Positions 10,894-22,482 are shown, counted from the stretch's first letter. The stretch: 64,000 nucleotides of DNA from Sophora flavescens (GCA_030762895.1 CM061065.1:72648200-72712199), one strand, 5' to 3'. A program made the numbers and translations. The notes: a model not told the origin generated them from the sequence alone.

Positions 10894-12074
10894 AGAGTTC
10901 TCGCTAGACCGTTCCACCTTAGAAATAGGTGTACAGCTATAGTGTTATTGCTTTGCATGAGATTGAGGGTAGAGGATGATAAAGTATTCTTGAGGATGAT
11001 TTGTTAATCATGTATGTTGACTGTCTGTGACAATTACTGTATAATTTACTATTACTCTTTTCCACTTTTTGATGATAGAACTACTTCTTATCTCATGTAT
11101 CTTTCTGTATGTTTTATTTTATCTTTTATGGGATCGTGCTTGAAGACCTTGTGGCTGGGATGAACGAAGTGGAGTTGGATGGAACTCCCTATGAACCGGA
11201 AGCCGGAGGTCGAGCCATGCCCCATGGTGATTAGGGTCTAGTTAGTCTATGGCCAGTGCATCTCGTGAGATGTTTTTATATTTTCCGTTAAATTTAATAT
11301 TTTGTTTAAGGATTCCTGTGAGGGATCCTACTGAGAGGATACCCTAAAACAATGTTTTGTAATATGATTATAAGACTTATGTGTGTATTTGCAATATAAA
11401 TATGGTGTGATATTGAAGTTATATATTTATTAACTTAAGAATTTAATTAATAAGGATTTAATCTAATAAAATATCGGGGCACAACGCGGTGTCTCACGCA
11501 ACATCCCCTGAGATCATAGGCGTGAAGTTATCCTTAGTGACCTTGGCACTTCTCCGGAAAGCCCTAACCAGAGAAGGATATACTACTTCCTTCATGGCAA
11601 AGAATGATTTCCATCCAACAACTTCAATCTCAGCAGATACATCCATTCCCTTGATTTCGAGTTCCTTGAATTTCAGAACTCTTCTTGTGTGTACCTTCTT
11701 CATTTCAGGTACAGACATGCGTGCTTGTGCAGCAATGGTCTCGAGAAAGATCTTGGGTGCCATTGTAGTTCAGAAAAGAAGAAACTTTAGGGTTTGAAAA
11801 GATGGATTTTTGAGGTTGAAGACAAAGAGATTTCAGAGAGAGAGTGAGCAAAGATTTCAGAATGCATAAGGCTTATGAAACGACTTGGGTAACTTTTAAG
11901 AGAAGAAAAGGAAATAATGAGTGTTTTTTGCATTGGGAACAAGAAGAGATGTTATATCATAAAGGGTAATAAATTTGAAATGACATTTGTGAAAAGATAG
12001 AACGTTTTGAGAAAAAGGACGGAACTTTTGCAATGTACATGTGTCTCAGTCATGGTTATCACTTTGTGAGTGCT

Positions 12075-12150
12075 TTTAGCCACGTCATCAGAAGTTTGGC
12101 TAAAGTAGATGAGTGAAGCAAAAAAATAAAATAAAAAGTTAGACAAGTAA
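12075..12150 (-). promoter_or_regulatory. U3-like word cluster in the spacer before A ORF3
   Basis: On the minus strand the spacer carries ACTTGTCTAA, CACTCATCTA and TGATGACGTGG, the same words, in the same order, as A's and D's LTR U3. D's equivalent spacer (46,321-46,405) repeats the pattern. This suggests, but does not prove, a separate promoter for ORF3. The remaining spacer (11,764-12,207) is non-coding. Confidence 0.4.
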
Positions 12151-12207
12151 ATATTCAGACAGATAAGCATACAGTTATACATACATGTTATGCATGCTAT
12201 GACTCCT

Positions 12208-13830
12208 TCAAATGAAAACAAATCTATCTCCACTTAAAGGTTTAGTAAAAATGTCAGCCCACCGATTTTCAGTGTTGACAAACTTAATTTCAAAAACACC
12301 TTTTTGCACATAATCTCTAATAAAATGATGCTTTATATGCTTTTCCCTAGAATGCTGTATCGGATTTTTAGACAAGTTAATAGCACTGGTATTATCACAC
12401 CAAACATGTATGTTATGCTCAAACATGGAATAATCCTCAAGTTGATATTTTACCCAAAGCAGTTGTGAACAACAACTTGCTGCAGATATATAATTAGCTT
12501 CGGTTGTTGAGAGAGAAATTGTGCTTTGACTCTTGCTTGACCAGGAGATCATGTTTGCTCCAATGAAGTGACATCCTCCACTGGTGCTTTTTCTGTCAAT
12601 TCTATCTCCAGCAAAATCAACATCACAGAATCCAGCTAACCTGAAATCTTCAGATTTCTAATACAACAGACCAAGGTTAGTTGTTCCAATGAGATATATG
12701 AAAATCCTTTTATCAGCCTTATAGAGACATTCTTTAGGATCTGATTGAAATCTAGCACAGAGACAAACACTGAACTGAATGTCAGGTCTGCTAGCAGCTA
12801 GATATAGTAGACATCCAATCATACCTTGATAGACAGTTTGATCTACCTTTTTACCTTCATCATCCTTGTTTAGGACAATTGATCGATGCATAGGAGTATT
12901 CATAGGTTGTGAATTTTCAATCTTATACTTCTTTAGGAGTTCCTTGGTGTATTTTTGCTGATGGATGTAGATTCCATCACTCGTATGTTTTATTTGCAGA
13001 CCAAGAAAGAACATCAATTCTCCCATCATGCTCATTTCAAACTCATTCTGCATCAACTTAGAGAACTCTTTGCAAATCTTTTCATTAGTAGCACCAAAGA
13101 TGATATCATCCACATATATTTGTACTACAATAAAATCTTTCTTTGAGCATTTCTTGAAAAGTGTAGTGTCGACTTTTCCTCTAATGAAATTGTTTTCCGT
13201 TAGAAAAGTGCTTAACCTATTATACCAACTCTAAGAGCTTGTTTAAGTCCGTATAAAGCTTTCTTAAGCTTATAGACATGGTGAGGATTTTCTGAATCCT
13301 CAAACCCATGAGGTAGCTTAACATAAACTTCCTCCCTAATTATCCAATTTAGAAATGCACTTTTAACATCCATTTGTTAAAGAGTAATATCATGCTGTGC
13401 AAAATAAGACATGAGAATTCTTATTGCTTCTAATCTAGCTACAGGTACAAAGATTTCAGTGAAATCAATACATTCCTGTTGATTATACCCTTGAGCAACT
13501 AGTCATGCTTTATTCCTTACCATTTTTCCATCTTCATCCAGTTTGTTTCTAAATACCCATCTGGTTCCAATAACAGATTTGTCCTTGGGTTTAGAAACTA
13601 ATGTCCACACATCATTTCTTTTGAAATGATTAATTTCATCTTGCATGGCTAGAATCCAGCTTTCATCTTTTAGAGCTTCTTCAATTTGTTTGGGCTCTAA
13701 ATCTGATATGAAGGCCATGTTGTTGTTTTCTTTGAAGGCAGATCTGGTTCTAACACCTTGAGATGGACTTCCAATGATGATATCTTCTGGATGATAGGCC
13801 TTGAACTTCCAGTCTCTTTTCTCATTCGGT
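12208..13830 (-). pseudogene. A pol: reverse transcriptase and RNase H
   Basis: The RT_2-type domain starts near 13,718 (MAFISDLEPKQIEEALKD) and the palm motif YVDD is encoded at 13,105-13,116. RNase H follows, with the first Asp in the CDVDFAGD segment near 12,620, STTEANY where an active-site Glu would usually follow (A-N-Y instead of A-E-Y), WCDNTS near 12,395, and the histidine-rich KHIKHHFIRDY near 12,310. Stops and frameshifts near 13,505, 13,376, 13,230 and 12,660 make it inactive. It is closely similar to D's RT-RH at 43,620-45,222. Confidence 0.85.
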
Positions 13831-13849
13831 TTTCCAGACGTTTGAGTAC

Positions 13850-15345
13850 TCGTCTAATCTTCTGGAATTTCAGACATGTCTAAATTTGACTTGTCTGAAG
13901 GCTTTTCCTCGGAGGGACTTAGATCAATGGCTGCAATATCATCTTCTAGATCTGATAGCTCCTTATCAGTCCTTAAACCATCATTAAATTTCACATGTAT
14001 TGATTCTTCTACTACATATGTTCTAGAATTGAAAAATCTAAAAGCTTTAGACATTTCAGAATATCCAATAAATATACCCTTATCTACTTTAGAATAAAAT
14101 TTTCCCAAATGATCCTTTGTATTCAGAATATAACATTCACATCCAAATGCATGAAAGTATGATATGTTGGGTTTTATACCTTTCCACAATTCATAAGGAG
14201 TCTTATTTAGGATAGGTCTAACCAGTATTCTGTTTTGCACATAACAAGCAGCGTTAATGGCTTATGCCCAGAAGTACTTAAGGAGATTATTTTCATGGAG
14301 CATTGTTCTACCCATCTCTTGAAGAGATATGTTCTTTCTCTCAACCACTCCATTTTGTTGAGGAGTTCTAAGTGTAGAGAAATTTTGAGAAATACCATTT
14401 TCCTCACAGAACAACTTAAACTGATCATTTTCAAATTCACCCCCTTGGTCACTTCTAATAGAAGAAATACAGAAACCCTACTCATTTTGTACTCTCTTAC
14501 TGAAAACTGTAAAGACCTTATAGGACTCATCCTTGTGGGGTTAAGAAGAGTACCCAAATGAATCTAGAATAGTCATCAACTATGACAAAACCATATTTCT
14601 TTCCACCTAGACTAGCTACACTGACTGGTCCAAAGAGATCCATGTGTAACAAATGTAAAGGTCTAGAGGAGGTGACTTCCTTCTTACATTTGAAACTTGA
14701 TTTTACTTGTTTACCTCTCTGACATGCATCACACAAAGCATCTTTCTTAAAAGAAATATCAGGAAATCCTCCCACAAGGTTATGCCTTTTCAATTTAGAA
14801 ATTTGTTTCATACTGACATGTCCTAGTTTCTTATACCATAGCCACTTTTCAACCTCTTTAGACATAAAACATGTTACACGTTGATTTGAAAGTTCAGACA
14901 GATCAATTTTATACAGATTGTGCTACCTTTTGGCAGAAAAGAGGGTCTTTCCATTTTTGTCATTGACTATGCATGCATCCTTAGAAAAAGATACCGAGAA
15001 CCCACTATCACATAATTGACTTGTGGTAAGCAGATTATGTTTTAGCCCTTTAACTAGTAAAACATCACAGAAATAGGTAAGGGAGGTTTACCACCAATTT
15101 TACCTACTCCAACAACCTTTCCTTTCTTGTTTCCACCAAAGGTTACATGTCCACCTTTCTTAGGTTGGAGGTCTATGAACATAGACCTTTCTCATGTTAT
15201 ATGTCACGAACATCCACTATCCAAGTACCATGATAGGTGTTTGTTTGGTTTTGTTGAGCATATCTGCAACAGGAATTATCATGGACTTAGGTACCCATAT
15301 TTTCTTGGGTCCTTTTCTATTAGTATGAGGAGTCTGTGAAGACTT
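13850..15345 (-). pseudogene. A pol: protease remnant and integrase
   Basis: From right to left: an aspartic-protease remnant (YLDSGCS near 15,220, with a stop soon after), a GAG_pre-integrase zinc region (KKLGHVSMKQISKLK and CDACQRGKQ, about 14,700-14,840), and the integrase core beginning MDLFGPVSVASLGG near 14,640. The RNV..ER region lies near 14,330, followed by the C-terminal region (GCECYILNTKDHLGKF, near 14,130). Several stops and at least two frameshifts (near 14,530 and 14,250) break it. Order PR-INT upstream of RT identifies Ty1/copia. Confidence 0.8.
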
Positions 15346-16986
15346 CTTTCTCTTTTTGTGAATACACTTAGACGTAATATGTCAAGCTTTTCCACAATAG
15401 GTACATATAGCTTTATTTGAACTAATTGAAACAAATTTAACAGTTATTTTTGAGAATTTTGTTGATCCATTATGATGATCTTGACTGGTGTATCCCAAAC
15501 CTTCTATGTTAAGGGAATGTCTCTGATTTCCCAAAATCTTAGTCAGATTTTCTCTACCATTAACAAACTTGGCAAGATCTGAGGTGAGCTCATCTACTTT
15601 CTGTTGAAGTTTAATTATTTCTTCAGAATGTAGAGTTTCAACTGAGATCTTAGCTATAGACTTTTTAGTCTTAAGCTTACTGTTTTCTTCAGCTAACTTC
15701 TCACACTCTTGAGATTTCTGTGTATACTCATTTGAGATTTTAACATACTGTCTCTTGATGGATTTGAAAGCTTTAGTTAAACAGTTGGATTCTTCCAAAA
15801 GTTCATCATATGCATCACTCGATTTCTCTAGTTCATATTGTACCTTAGAGTCAAATTCTGAATGAGTATCAGCCATGAGACAGAGATTAGCTTTATGCTC
15901 CTCTCCTTCACTATCAGCGAAGCTTTCATCCAGGTCCTCCCTAGTAGCCATCATTCCCTTATTTTTGTTGAAGAACTTCTTGGGAGCTTACTTCTTAAGT
16001 TGAGGACGTTCTGCTTTGATATGTCCTGGTTTTTTGCATTCATAACAAACAATGGCATTTCTGTCATTTGATCCTCCATCCTTGTTGTATTTTTCTTTGT
16101 TGAAGCACCTGAATGGTTTGTCCTTGTTGAAGTTTCTTTTTTTTCTAGAGATTTTTCATTTTTCTGGTAAGAAGAAAGAGTTCATCAACCTCATCTTCAG
16201 AATCATCATCATCTGATTCCTCAGATTCTTCTGAAGATTCATCAACCTTGAGAGCTTTAGAAGTAGATCTCTTCGATGACTTTTTATCAGCCTTGAGAGT
16301 AATGGATTTACTCTTCTTTCCATTGTTTTCTTCTATCAACTCTTGTTCATGAATTTTAAGAGTTCCAAGAAGCTCATCCAGCTTCATTGTTGATAGATCC
16401 TTGGCCTGAGACACAAAAGTTACTAGAGGTCTCCATTGTTTTGGAAGACTTCTGAGAATTTTATGAATGTGTTCCTCAGTTTTGTATACTTTCCCTCGAG
16501 ACTTCAACCCATTGGTTATGGTTTGAAATCTCCTATACATTTGGCCAATGGTTTCTTCTTCTTCCATTTGAGCAGTTCATATTTTCTGACCAACATGCTG
16601 ACTTTGGTCTCATTCACCTTGTTGGTTCCTTCATGAGCAACAGGTAGTGGTTACCACATTTCTTTTGCAAATTCACAAGCACACACTTTCTCAAACTCTT
16701 CTCTGCTCAAAGCACACATGATTGTATATCTAGCTTTGGCATTGAGTTGCCATTTTATTTTTTGTTCTGAGGTCATGCTTGCTTTTGGAACTTCTGCTCC
16801 TTTGTCATCTTTAGGAATGTAGGGACCTTCTTCAATAATATCCCAGAGATCAGAGTTAGTGGATTGTAGAAACCATTTCATCTTTTCTTTCCAGTAGATT
16901 TAATCCTCTCCATTGAAGTATGGAGGTCTAGACATTGAGGATCCTTCTCCTGCATGATTTTTGCTTGAGATGGCTTCTCCTGCCAT
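15346..16986 (-). pseudogene. A gag: nucleocapsid-like with coiled coil and two zinc knuckles
   Basis: The likely start is the ATG at 16,986, by homology with D's gag, about 60 bases downstream of the PBS. The N-terminal part (PPYFNGED..IYWKEKMKWF) is a DUF4219/UBN2-type gag. An acidic serine-rich stretch lies near 16,200. A CCHC knuckle near 16,035 reads CYECKKPGHIKAER, so the last Cys is Arg. A long coiled coil (about 15,560-15,830, ECEKLAEENSKLK) follows, then a second knuckle start CTYCGKA near 15,390. A stop near 16,900 and other lesions make it a pseudogene. The coiled coil is typical of Sirevirus gag. Confidence 0.75.
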
Positions 16987-17035
16987 TTCCAAGATCTTTT
17001 CCTTTACACTGTTAAGTGCTCAACCAAGAGGCCGA

Positions 17036-17047
17036 GCTTTGATACCA
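17036..17047 (-). promoter_or_regulatory. primer-binding site of A (tRNA-iMet)
   Basis: The minus strand reads TGGTATCAAAGC two bases after the LTR end. This is the plant tRNA-iMet PBS TGGTATCAGAGC with one change, and it fixes the element's minus orientation. Confidence 0.8.
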
Positions 17048-17049
17048 AC

Positions 17050-17942
17050 TGAAATAACCAAAGTTAACACAAGAAGGGGGGTTGAATTGTGTTTACCAAT
17101 GTTTTAGAAAACTTTGAAAATATTTTCGCAGGCACAACAAGCAAAAACTAAAGTAAATAAAATTAGACGAGTGACACATCTAATTTTGAATCAGCACGCA
17201 TGCAAACAGAGAAAGATAAAAAGAGATTTGATATTCACAATTTTAACTCCCTAGATTAAAAGCTATAACAAATAAACTCTTAAATAAATTGAAGAGATTA
17301 TGTAAGATCAATATCACTCAAGAGATTTATATTAGTTCACCCCAAAAGCAATAGGGCTACGTCCAGTTCTTGGCAGCACCAAGATTATCCACTATAACTG
17401 ATCTGACTATAGTACAAGTATTCTTTTCACACCTAGACTTTCCAGGCTCACACTCATATAGGTCTTCGAGATCCTTAAGGAAGGCATCTTTTTCAAATAA
17501 GGTTGCCTTGGACTTTCTTCTGACAAACTGGCAATTAGACGTGTGAAGTAGAGTCAAGAAATAGACGAGTGCACTGATCCAGTAATAGACGGGTGAGAAA
17601 GTAATTTCCAGATGAGTGATCCACTGATGCTTCTTTAGAATTTTGATCCTTGCCACATCATCAACTAGATCTGATCTTTGACTAAGAGTTGACTTGGTCT
17701 TTGACTGAGCTGTCTTTTTGCAGACGGGTAGCTTTTCAGACAAGTCTAAAAAACTGCATCTTTGTCAAACTTAGACGAGTCATTTTTAGACGTGTGATCT
17801 TAAAGACCAAATTTTTGTACACTTAAACAGTTTTATCAGAAATTTCACATGGTTCAATATAACCATACTTAATATATTTGGAATCATCAAAACTTAAATA
17901 ATTTGCACATTGAATGTGTTCCAGACTTATGAGGTCTCAACA
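17050..17942 (-). repeat. 5' LTR of A, internally deleted
   Basis: On the minus strand it starts TGTTGAGACCTCATAAG and ends GGTTATTTCA, the same termini as D's LTR. It lacks about 0.65 kb found in the 3' copy; the join is near 17,455, where CTCACACTCATA meets TAGGTCTTCGAG. TAGACGAGTG-type words are at 17,525-17,800. The internal deletion removes the TATA region, so this copy is probably promoterless. Confidence 0.85.
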
Positions 17943-17947
17943 ATCTC

Positions 17948-18240
17948 CTTTTTTAGTATGCAAATCCAGTTAATACACAAAATTCGAGGTTGCTTAGAGG
18001 GAATATCACGATTTCCCCCCCAAATTTCATGCCTCCATTTGAAGAAGGTAAGAATGAATTATTTTCATTTAATTTTCAAGTTATGATATTGATGAAATTT
18101 GTGTTAGTTTGAAAATCCAGTCGATACACTAAATTTGGAGTTTCTAAGAGGGAATATCGTTACTTTTTCCATGCTTATGCTTCCGTTTTAAAAGGTAAAT
18201 ATAAATTCTTTCCTTTATAGTTTTTGAATCATAATCTTGC
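17948..18240. repeat. ~150-bp tandem repeat, right half
   Basis: This continues the unit broken at 5,759. After the ATCTC duplication the unit resumes with AGAGGGAATATCACGATT, then CCTCCATTTGAAGAAGGTA starts another unit. It is followed by a weaker unit up to about 18,240. The DNA from there to 18,506 is the CACTA-like subterminal region. Confidence 0.6.
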
Positions 18241-18528
18241 CCATAGATTTGTTTGTGTTTTTTGTTAAATATTATTTCCTTACTTTGAATTTCTTTTTTG
18301 AATATGCAAGTTTGAGCACTGAATACAGGAAATTTTTTTAAAAAAAAATGAGGAAAAGATAGCACACTATTGAAGGGGATATTTTTAATAGTACTTCAGA
18401 AATGCTATCTTTGGTTACCCCATTTAATAGCCCTAAGATAGATATCATTGAAAGTGCTAATAAACGTAAAAAAAAGTGCTATTAACTATAAAATATTTTT
18501 TTTGTGAATCTATTAACTATAAAATATT

Positions 18529-18680
18529 AGGCTCCTCTAAAGTAAACAAAAATGTAAAGTGAGAAGGTAAGGGTGTATCTATGTTTAGTTAGTTGAAGTG
18601 CATTAAGATCTCAACTAACTTCAGTTAATCAGAGATGAATACATCCATAATTTATACTTTTAATTACTTTAGAGGAGCTT
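18529..18680. mobile_element. MITE, PIF/Harbinger (Tourist)-like
   Basis: Near-perfect inverted ends GGCTCCTCTAAAGTAA and TTACTTTAGAGGAGC bound a roughly 150-bp element without coding capacity. The flanks are TTA on the left and TTTA on the right, compatible with a TTA target duplication. The central part is also partly self-complementary (GTTAGTTGA..TCAACTAAC). Confidence 0.65.
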
Positions 18681-18985
18681 TATCCAATCATAAATAGGTT
18701 TTCAAATATATATTTGAAAAATTAGAATGCCTACTAGTCAAATTCCTCTTAACACTACATCTATAAATGTCATTTATGGCATTAGTATAAATGTCATATA
18801 TGGCTAGGTGTAAATTGTAAAATATTCTGCTTTACAAGAATGGAAACTAACTGATATGACTTAGGGTTCCATCTAAGTTGTACCACCCAAAAAAGTTCTA
18901 TCATCATGCATCATCTTTATTATAACACCATGCTTTTAATCTACGTTGTATTACCGATAACGATATATTTGCTTATATTTTTACC
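18681..18985. other. unannotated AT-rich interval
   Basis: About 300 bases hold no ORF, terminal repeat or RNA gene that I can recognise. A short repeat of AATGTCAT(T/A)TATGGC occurs at 18,768-18,805. Confidence 0.5.
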
Positions 18986-19609
18986 TGTGACCTAGGAAAA
19001 ATGATTTTGGAGAAAACAAAATCATATATAGAACCTACTATCTAGGTCTGCGTTTTCGCTGACAATACAATTTTTGTATCGGTCAGAAAACCCTAATTTG
19101 ACCCCGAAACTGAAAAACTCTTAGATTTTATCATTATTTTAGTGATATGGCCTATTTTAAATTTTTTGCACAAAAAATTTTACATTTCATCGAGCGAATT
19201 TTCGAAGAAAATGTGCACAAACCTAAATCGAGTAAAAAATGAAAGTGCGGAGATAAGCCGGGAGGATAAGACTAGTGAGTCAAACCATGAGTCACCGATG
19301 TCATCATGACATTTTAGAAAATATCTTAAAAACCATGTGAAATGTCCAATGTATCCTTATTCTTTCATACAATTTCTAAATGAGTCCCAACAAATTGTGA
19401 CCCTCTTGCCCCTAGAAAATTTCGGCAGCCCTCTCTAATTCATCAAACCCATTTTCATTTCACTCATTTCCTACACAAAACACTAAGTCTTCATCTTTTA
19501 AAATCTTGTTTTCTTGAAAGTTCTTGAAGAAACTCATCATTTCTCTTCCTTTCTTCATCATCTAGAGGTAAAACTTCACGATCTAAGATCCTACCATCCT
19601 CTCCTTTCA
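18986..19609 (+). repeat. 5' part of a Tekay-like gypsy LTR (X-related)
   Basis: It starts TGTGACCTAGGAAAAATG and shares with X2 the block CAGAAAACCCTAATTTGA and the paired TGAGTCA boxes (19,275-19,294), as well as a leader rich in CTTCATC. It ends where B's minus-strand LTR begins near 19,610. It is therefore an LTR truncated at its 3' side, next to an LTR in opposite orientation. Confidence 0.5.
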
Positions 19610-21864
19610 TGTTTTCATTTTAAGACATCGCGATGTCCCATTAAATAAAACCTAAACTTGACTAAAACTTAATCGTAATATTAGCGTTAGACATATATAT
19701 AGAAAATCATAAATAAAAAAACTTTAAATATAAATAACAGAATATAAAGGTATCCCATCAGTAGGGTCCCATAATATACATACTGATACAAAACGATATA
19801 AGCAACGGAAACTAAAACGTCACAAAAAGACGCATTGGCCATAGACTCTAAACTCAATAGCTAGAGGCCACTGCTCGTCCTCCAACATCTGACTCATAAG
19901 GAGTCCCATCAAGCTCCTCTATATCTGGCTCCTCCACAGGGTCTTCTCAAAACGATCACATAAAAGAAACATACATAGAAAAGAAGTAGGGAGATAAGAA
20001 ACTATCTATCATCATATATGGAAAAGGGTATGTAACATATAAACAATAAATGCACACAGACATGCACCACAGATATATAAATATACAATAATCCTAGAGA
20101 TACATTATCATCCTCTACCCTATAGCTGCACATCTCGCTCCAGTTCACACCCTGGTTCTCTCTCGAGGGTGCTCATGCATAGCAATGACACTATAGCTGC
20201 ACAGCCTAAATCTAAGTTGGGACGGTCCAGCGAGGACTTCGGACCTCGTGTGTTCCAAACACACGACTGTAATCAACAACATGCATCTGTGTGGGTCTCG
20301 CTGACGTATATCGAATCATACCCTATTGCCTTAACCTCTCATCACTATCTCATAAAATATCACAAATAATATCACATCATCAATCTCATCATAATAAAAT
20401 GTTAATTAATTAGGATAGGAATGTCTAAATCACATATCATATTCTCCCCCAACATGCATCACTTTAAGATATCATATATCATCGCCTAGATACCAACTAA
20501 GCATGTCATTGCAGATAAAATATATTATCACTCAAGACAACATGTTACCAACCATAATCAAAATAAAATAATAATAACATCATAATAATAAAAAAAATAT
20601 AATCACATCATAATAATAAAAAAATAATAATAACATATTCAAATAAATATAATAACTATAATTAACATGTTAATCCAAACAACACACAACAAGCAGCTCA
20701 AATATGATAAAATCAGACAACCTCAGATATCATAAAATTAACATAACCGCGATAAATATACAATCTCCATATCATCATTGGTACCACTAAGTAGTCCCCG
20801 TTGTGCTATTGACATTATCAATCATTCACCCACTAGTAGGGTTTAGGTCGCCCTACACCATTATTGAATAAAATGCTACTTAGCCATTTCCGACGTTAGA
20901 TGGCTTATTTCCCCCACCTGAAGTGTCGTAAGCTAGCTTTAGAGAAACGAAACGAACACTCCTCTACCCCTCACAAATCTGCCACGCTCGGTATAGGCAC
21001 CTCCGGTGCTCCAAAAATTCACCTGAATACATCATTGTGAAGCACACGTTACGTATAACCCAAATCTGAAGACGAAATTCAAAACTGATAAACGGATTGA
21101 AAGATAACTTCACCGAGGGTATTTCGTCATAAAAAGGACATAAGCTTACCTTAGCCTAATCGAGAAAAGAAAGGTAGCATGATGAAGTAGACATCACAAG
21201 GATCACAGTGGTATAATCGGTTTCTCGATAAGATGAACGGATTGATCGAAAACTCCTCCAGAACTTACTCTCTCCCTCACGTCCTCCCCCCTCTCTCTCT
21301 CTCTATTTTTTATAATTATGTAACCTTCTGAAGGTTTCTCCATGCTTCTCCATTTAATTCTCTTAAAAAATAAATTTTGTTTAACACTGGCACTCAGTGC
21401 CCATAAACCAGCGGTCAGCGCTGGCTGATCTGCACCGCCTCCCTCCACCAATGGCTGAGTGAAACGTGTCACTGCTCCCAACGCTCAATGCTCCAAAAGT
21501 TGTACTTGGCGCCCGATACTGACCAGCACTACTGATTCATACGTTTTATCGCTTTCTGAACTCATTTGAAGTCCGATTGACCTGAAATTTGAAACATAGA
21601 CTCCTTTATACCTAAGGAATAAGATCAAGTCCTCAAACATACCTAATCTCTTCATCAAACCTAAATTTCCTATTGTGCCCTCTTAAGCATTCTAAACAGT
21701 ATAAATGAAACCCTAGAACACGTTCTCATTCAATTCAACGCCGATTAATCTCGTACCTTCTATGCAAGGTTCCTAATACCTAAACATTCATATTAGACCT
21801 TAAATAAAGGTCTTAAACCTAGTCATCAAACTTATAAGCAATGCATTAAAACACGGATGTTACA
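19610..21864 (-). repeat. 3' LTR of B
   Basis: On the minus strand it starts TGTAACATCCGTG, directly after the polypurine-type stretch AAGGGGTAGTAA. Its last kilobase matches X's 3' part. The left boundary at 19,610 (TGTTTTCA) is the best TG candidate but not certain, because no partner LTR is in the window. A CT microsatellite lies at 21,288-21,304. The interval 20,540-20,650 is AT-rich with ATAATAA repeats. No genes. Confidence 0.65.
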
Positions 21865-21908
21865 TTACTACCCCTTAAAATAAATTCCGTCCCCGGAATT
21901 TACGTACC

Positions 21909-22482
21909 TCAAAAAAAATGTGGACAGTACTGCTGCATATCTGCCTCATGCTCCCAAGTAGCATCTCCTGTAGTCTCATCCCAAATAACCTTGACCAAAT
22001 GAATCTTTCTACCGTGATTCTCCTTAATCCTTCTATCTGCGATCCTAACCGGTAAAGCCTCATACTCTAGATTCTCTCAGAATTGTATTGACTCAGGCTC
22101 AAGTACATGGGAAGGATTCGGATGATATTTTCTCAATCGGGATACGTGAAAGACGTCATGAAGATTAGAAAGGTTAGGCGGTAAGGCAATATGGTAGGCT
22201 ACTGGACCAATCCGTCGAAGAATCTGGAAAGGTCCAATGAATCTAGGAGTAAGCTTTCTAGACTTGATAGCTCTGCCAATTCCAGTCTTCAGAGTGACTC
22301 ACAAAAACACATGATCACCTTCCTGGAATTCTAAGGGTCTCCTCCTCTTGTTACTGTAGCTCATTTACCTATCCTGCACTTCCTTAATCTTTTTCCTTAT
22401 CTTTCTAACCTGTTTCGTTGTCTGCTGCACCACATCAGGACCAATACTTGGCTTTCACCAGTCTCATACCAACACAACGGAG
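21909..22482 (-). pseudogene. B integrase C-terminus and chromodomain-like tail
   Basis: The first codons (TPLCWYETGES) directly continue the integrase broken at 53,646. The frame then encodes the conserved gypsy module KSRKLTPRFIGPFQILRRI, DVFHVSRLRKYHP and a tail with KIHLVKVIWDE and DATWEHEADMQQY. This is the chromodomain position of Tekay-type chromoviruses. It ends at a TGA at 21,909-21,911, just before the polypurine tract and LTR. There are at least two stops (in the VFL*VTL segment and after ESIQF) and one frameshift. Confidence 0.8.

Larger units (their letters stand above)
9198..11496 (+). mobile_element. element X: solo LTR of a Tekay-like gypsy family
   Basis: It begins TGTAATAGCTCGATTTTCGG and ends GTGTCTCACGCA, inside A's ORF3. 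Its 5' third matches X2 (62,937 onward) and the reverse complement of F's LTR. Its 3' third matches the reverse complement of B's LTR (for example GTCTATGGCCA..GC). There is no internal domain, PBS or coding sequence, so it is a solo LTR. The flanks share only one base, so the 5-bp target duplication has been lost. It contains a (TA)n tract, a TATA box near 9,941 and a palindrome array at 10,606-10,893. Confidence 0.75.
7149..11763 (-). pseudogene. A ORF3: 'putative plant transposon protein' domain, proline-rich tail, split
   Basis: The frame begins at 11,763 with MAPKIFLETIAAQA and is cut after 11,497 by a 2.3-kb solo LTR. It resumes at about 9,197 with GDDHVIITHESLDEV. The conserved middle (VMPRTGSRDHVSKIEKFAIY) closely matches D's ORF3 at 46,714-47,859. 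The tail from about 8,590 is basic, then Pro/Ser/Thr-rich (many PTPP/TPSPP units at 8,160-8,450), followed by a helical region (about 7,560-7,980) and a last segment ending at 7,149. There is an internal TAG near 8,585 and a frameshift near 7,980. Position downstream of pol is where SIRE1-type elements carry an env-like ORF. The domain resembles the plant-specific 'putative plant transposon protein' family. Function is unknown, and I saw no convincing signal peptide or membrane anchor. Confidence 0.7.
5760..17942 (-). mobile_element. element A: Sirevirus-like Ty1/copia retrotransposon with ORF3
   Basis: It is flanked by a perfect 5-bp duplication ATCTC (5,755-5,759 and 17,943-17,947). Minus-strand order is 5' LTR (17,942-17,050), tRNA-iMet PBS, gag, protease, integrase, RT, RNase H, a long spacer, ORF3, then a truncated 3' LTR (7,009-5,760). 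Gag-pol order PR-INT-RT-RH defines Ty1/copia. The long gag with coiled coil and the extra 3' ORF fit the Sirevirus (SIRE1-like) lineage. All genes are disrupted, and a gypsy-type solo LTR sits in ORF3. Confidence 0.85.
4927..18506. mobile_element. CACTA-like element split by retrotransposon A
   Basis: The left end CACTACACAAGAAAC (4,927) and the right end, read on the minus strand as CACAAAAAAAATATTTTATA, are degenerate CACTA termini. Subterminal units around 'GCACTATTAAAG / AATAGCGCTTCC' recur at 4,950-5,270 and 18,365-18,490. Removing the 12.2-kb retroelement A leaves about 1.4 kb with no transposase. The interior carries the roughly 150-bp tandem repeat described separately. No matching 3-bp duplication is visible. 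Confidence 0.5.

Noticed and set aside
10557..10958. Several overlapping minus-strand frames rich in Tyr, Ile, Thr, Cys
   Set aside because: They are produced by the palindrome array itself; the same peptide appears in all three frames.
18986..19609. This interval as part of B's LTR
   Set aside because: It aligns with the 5' part of X-type LTRs in plus orientation, whereas B's LTR reads in minus orientation. The change of orientation lies near 19,610.
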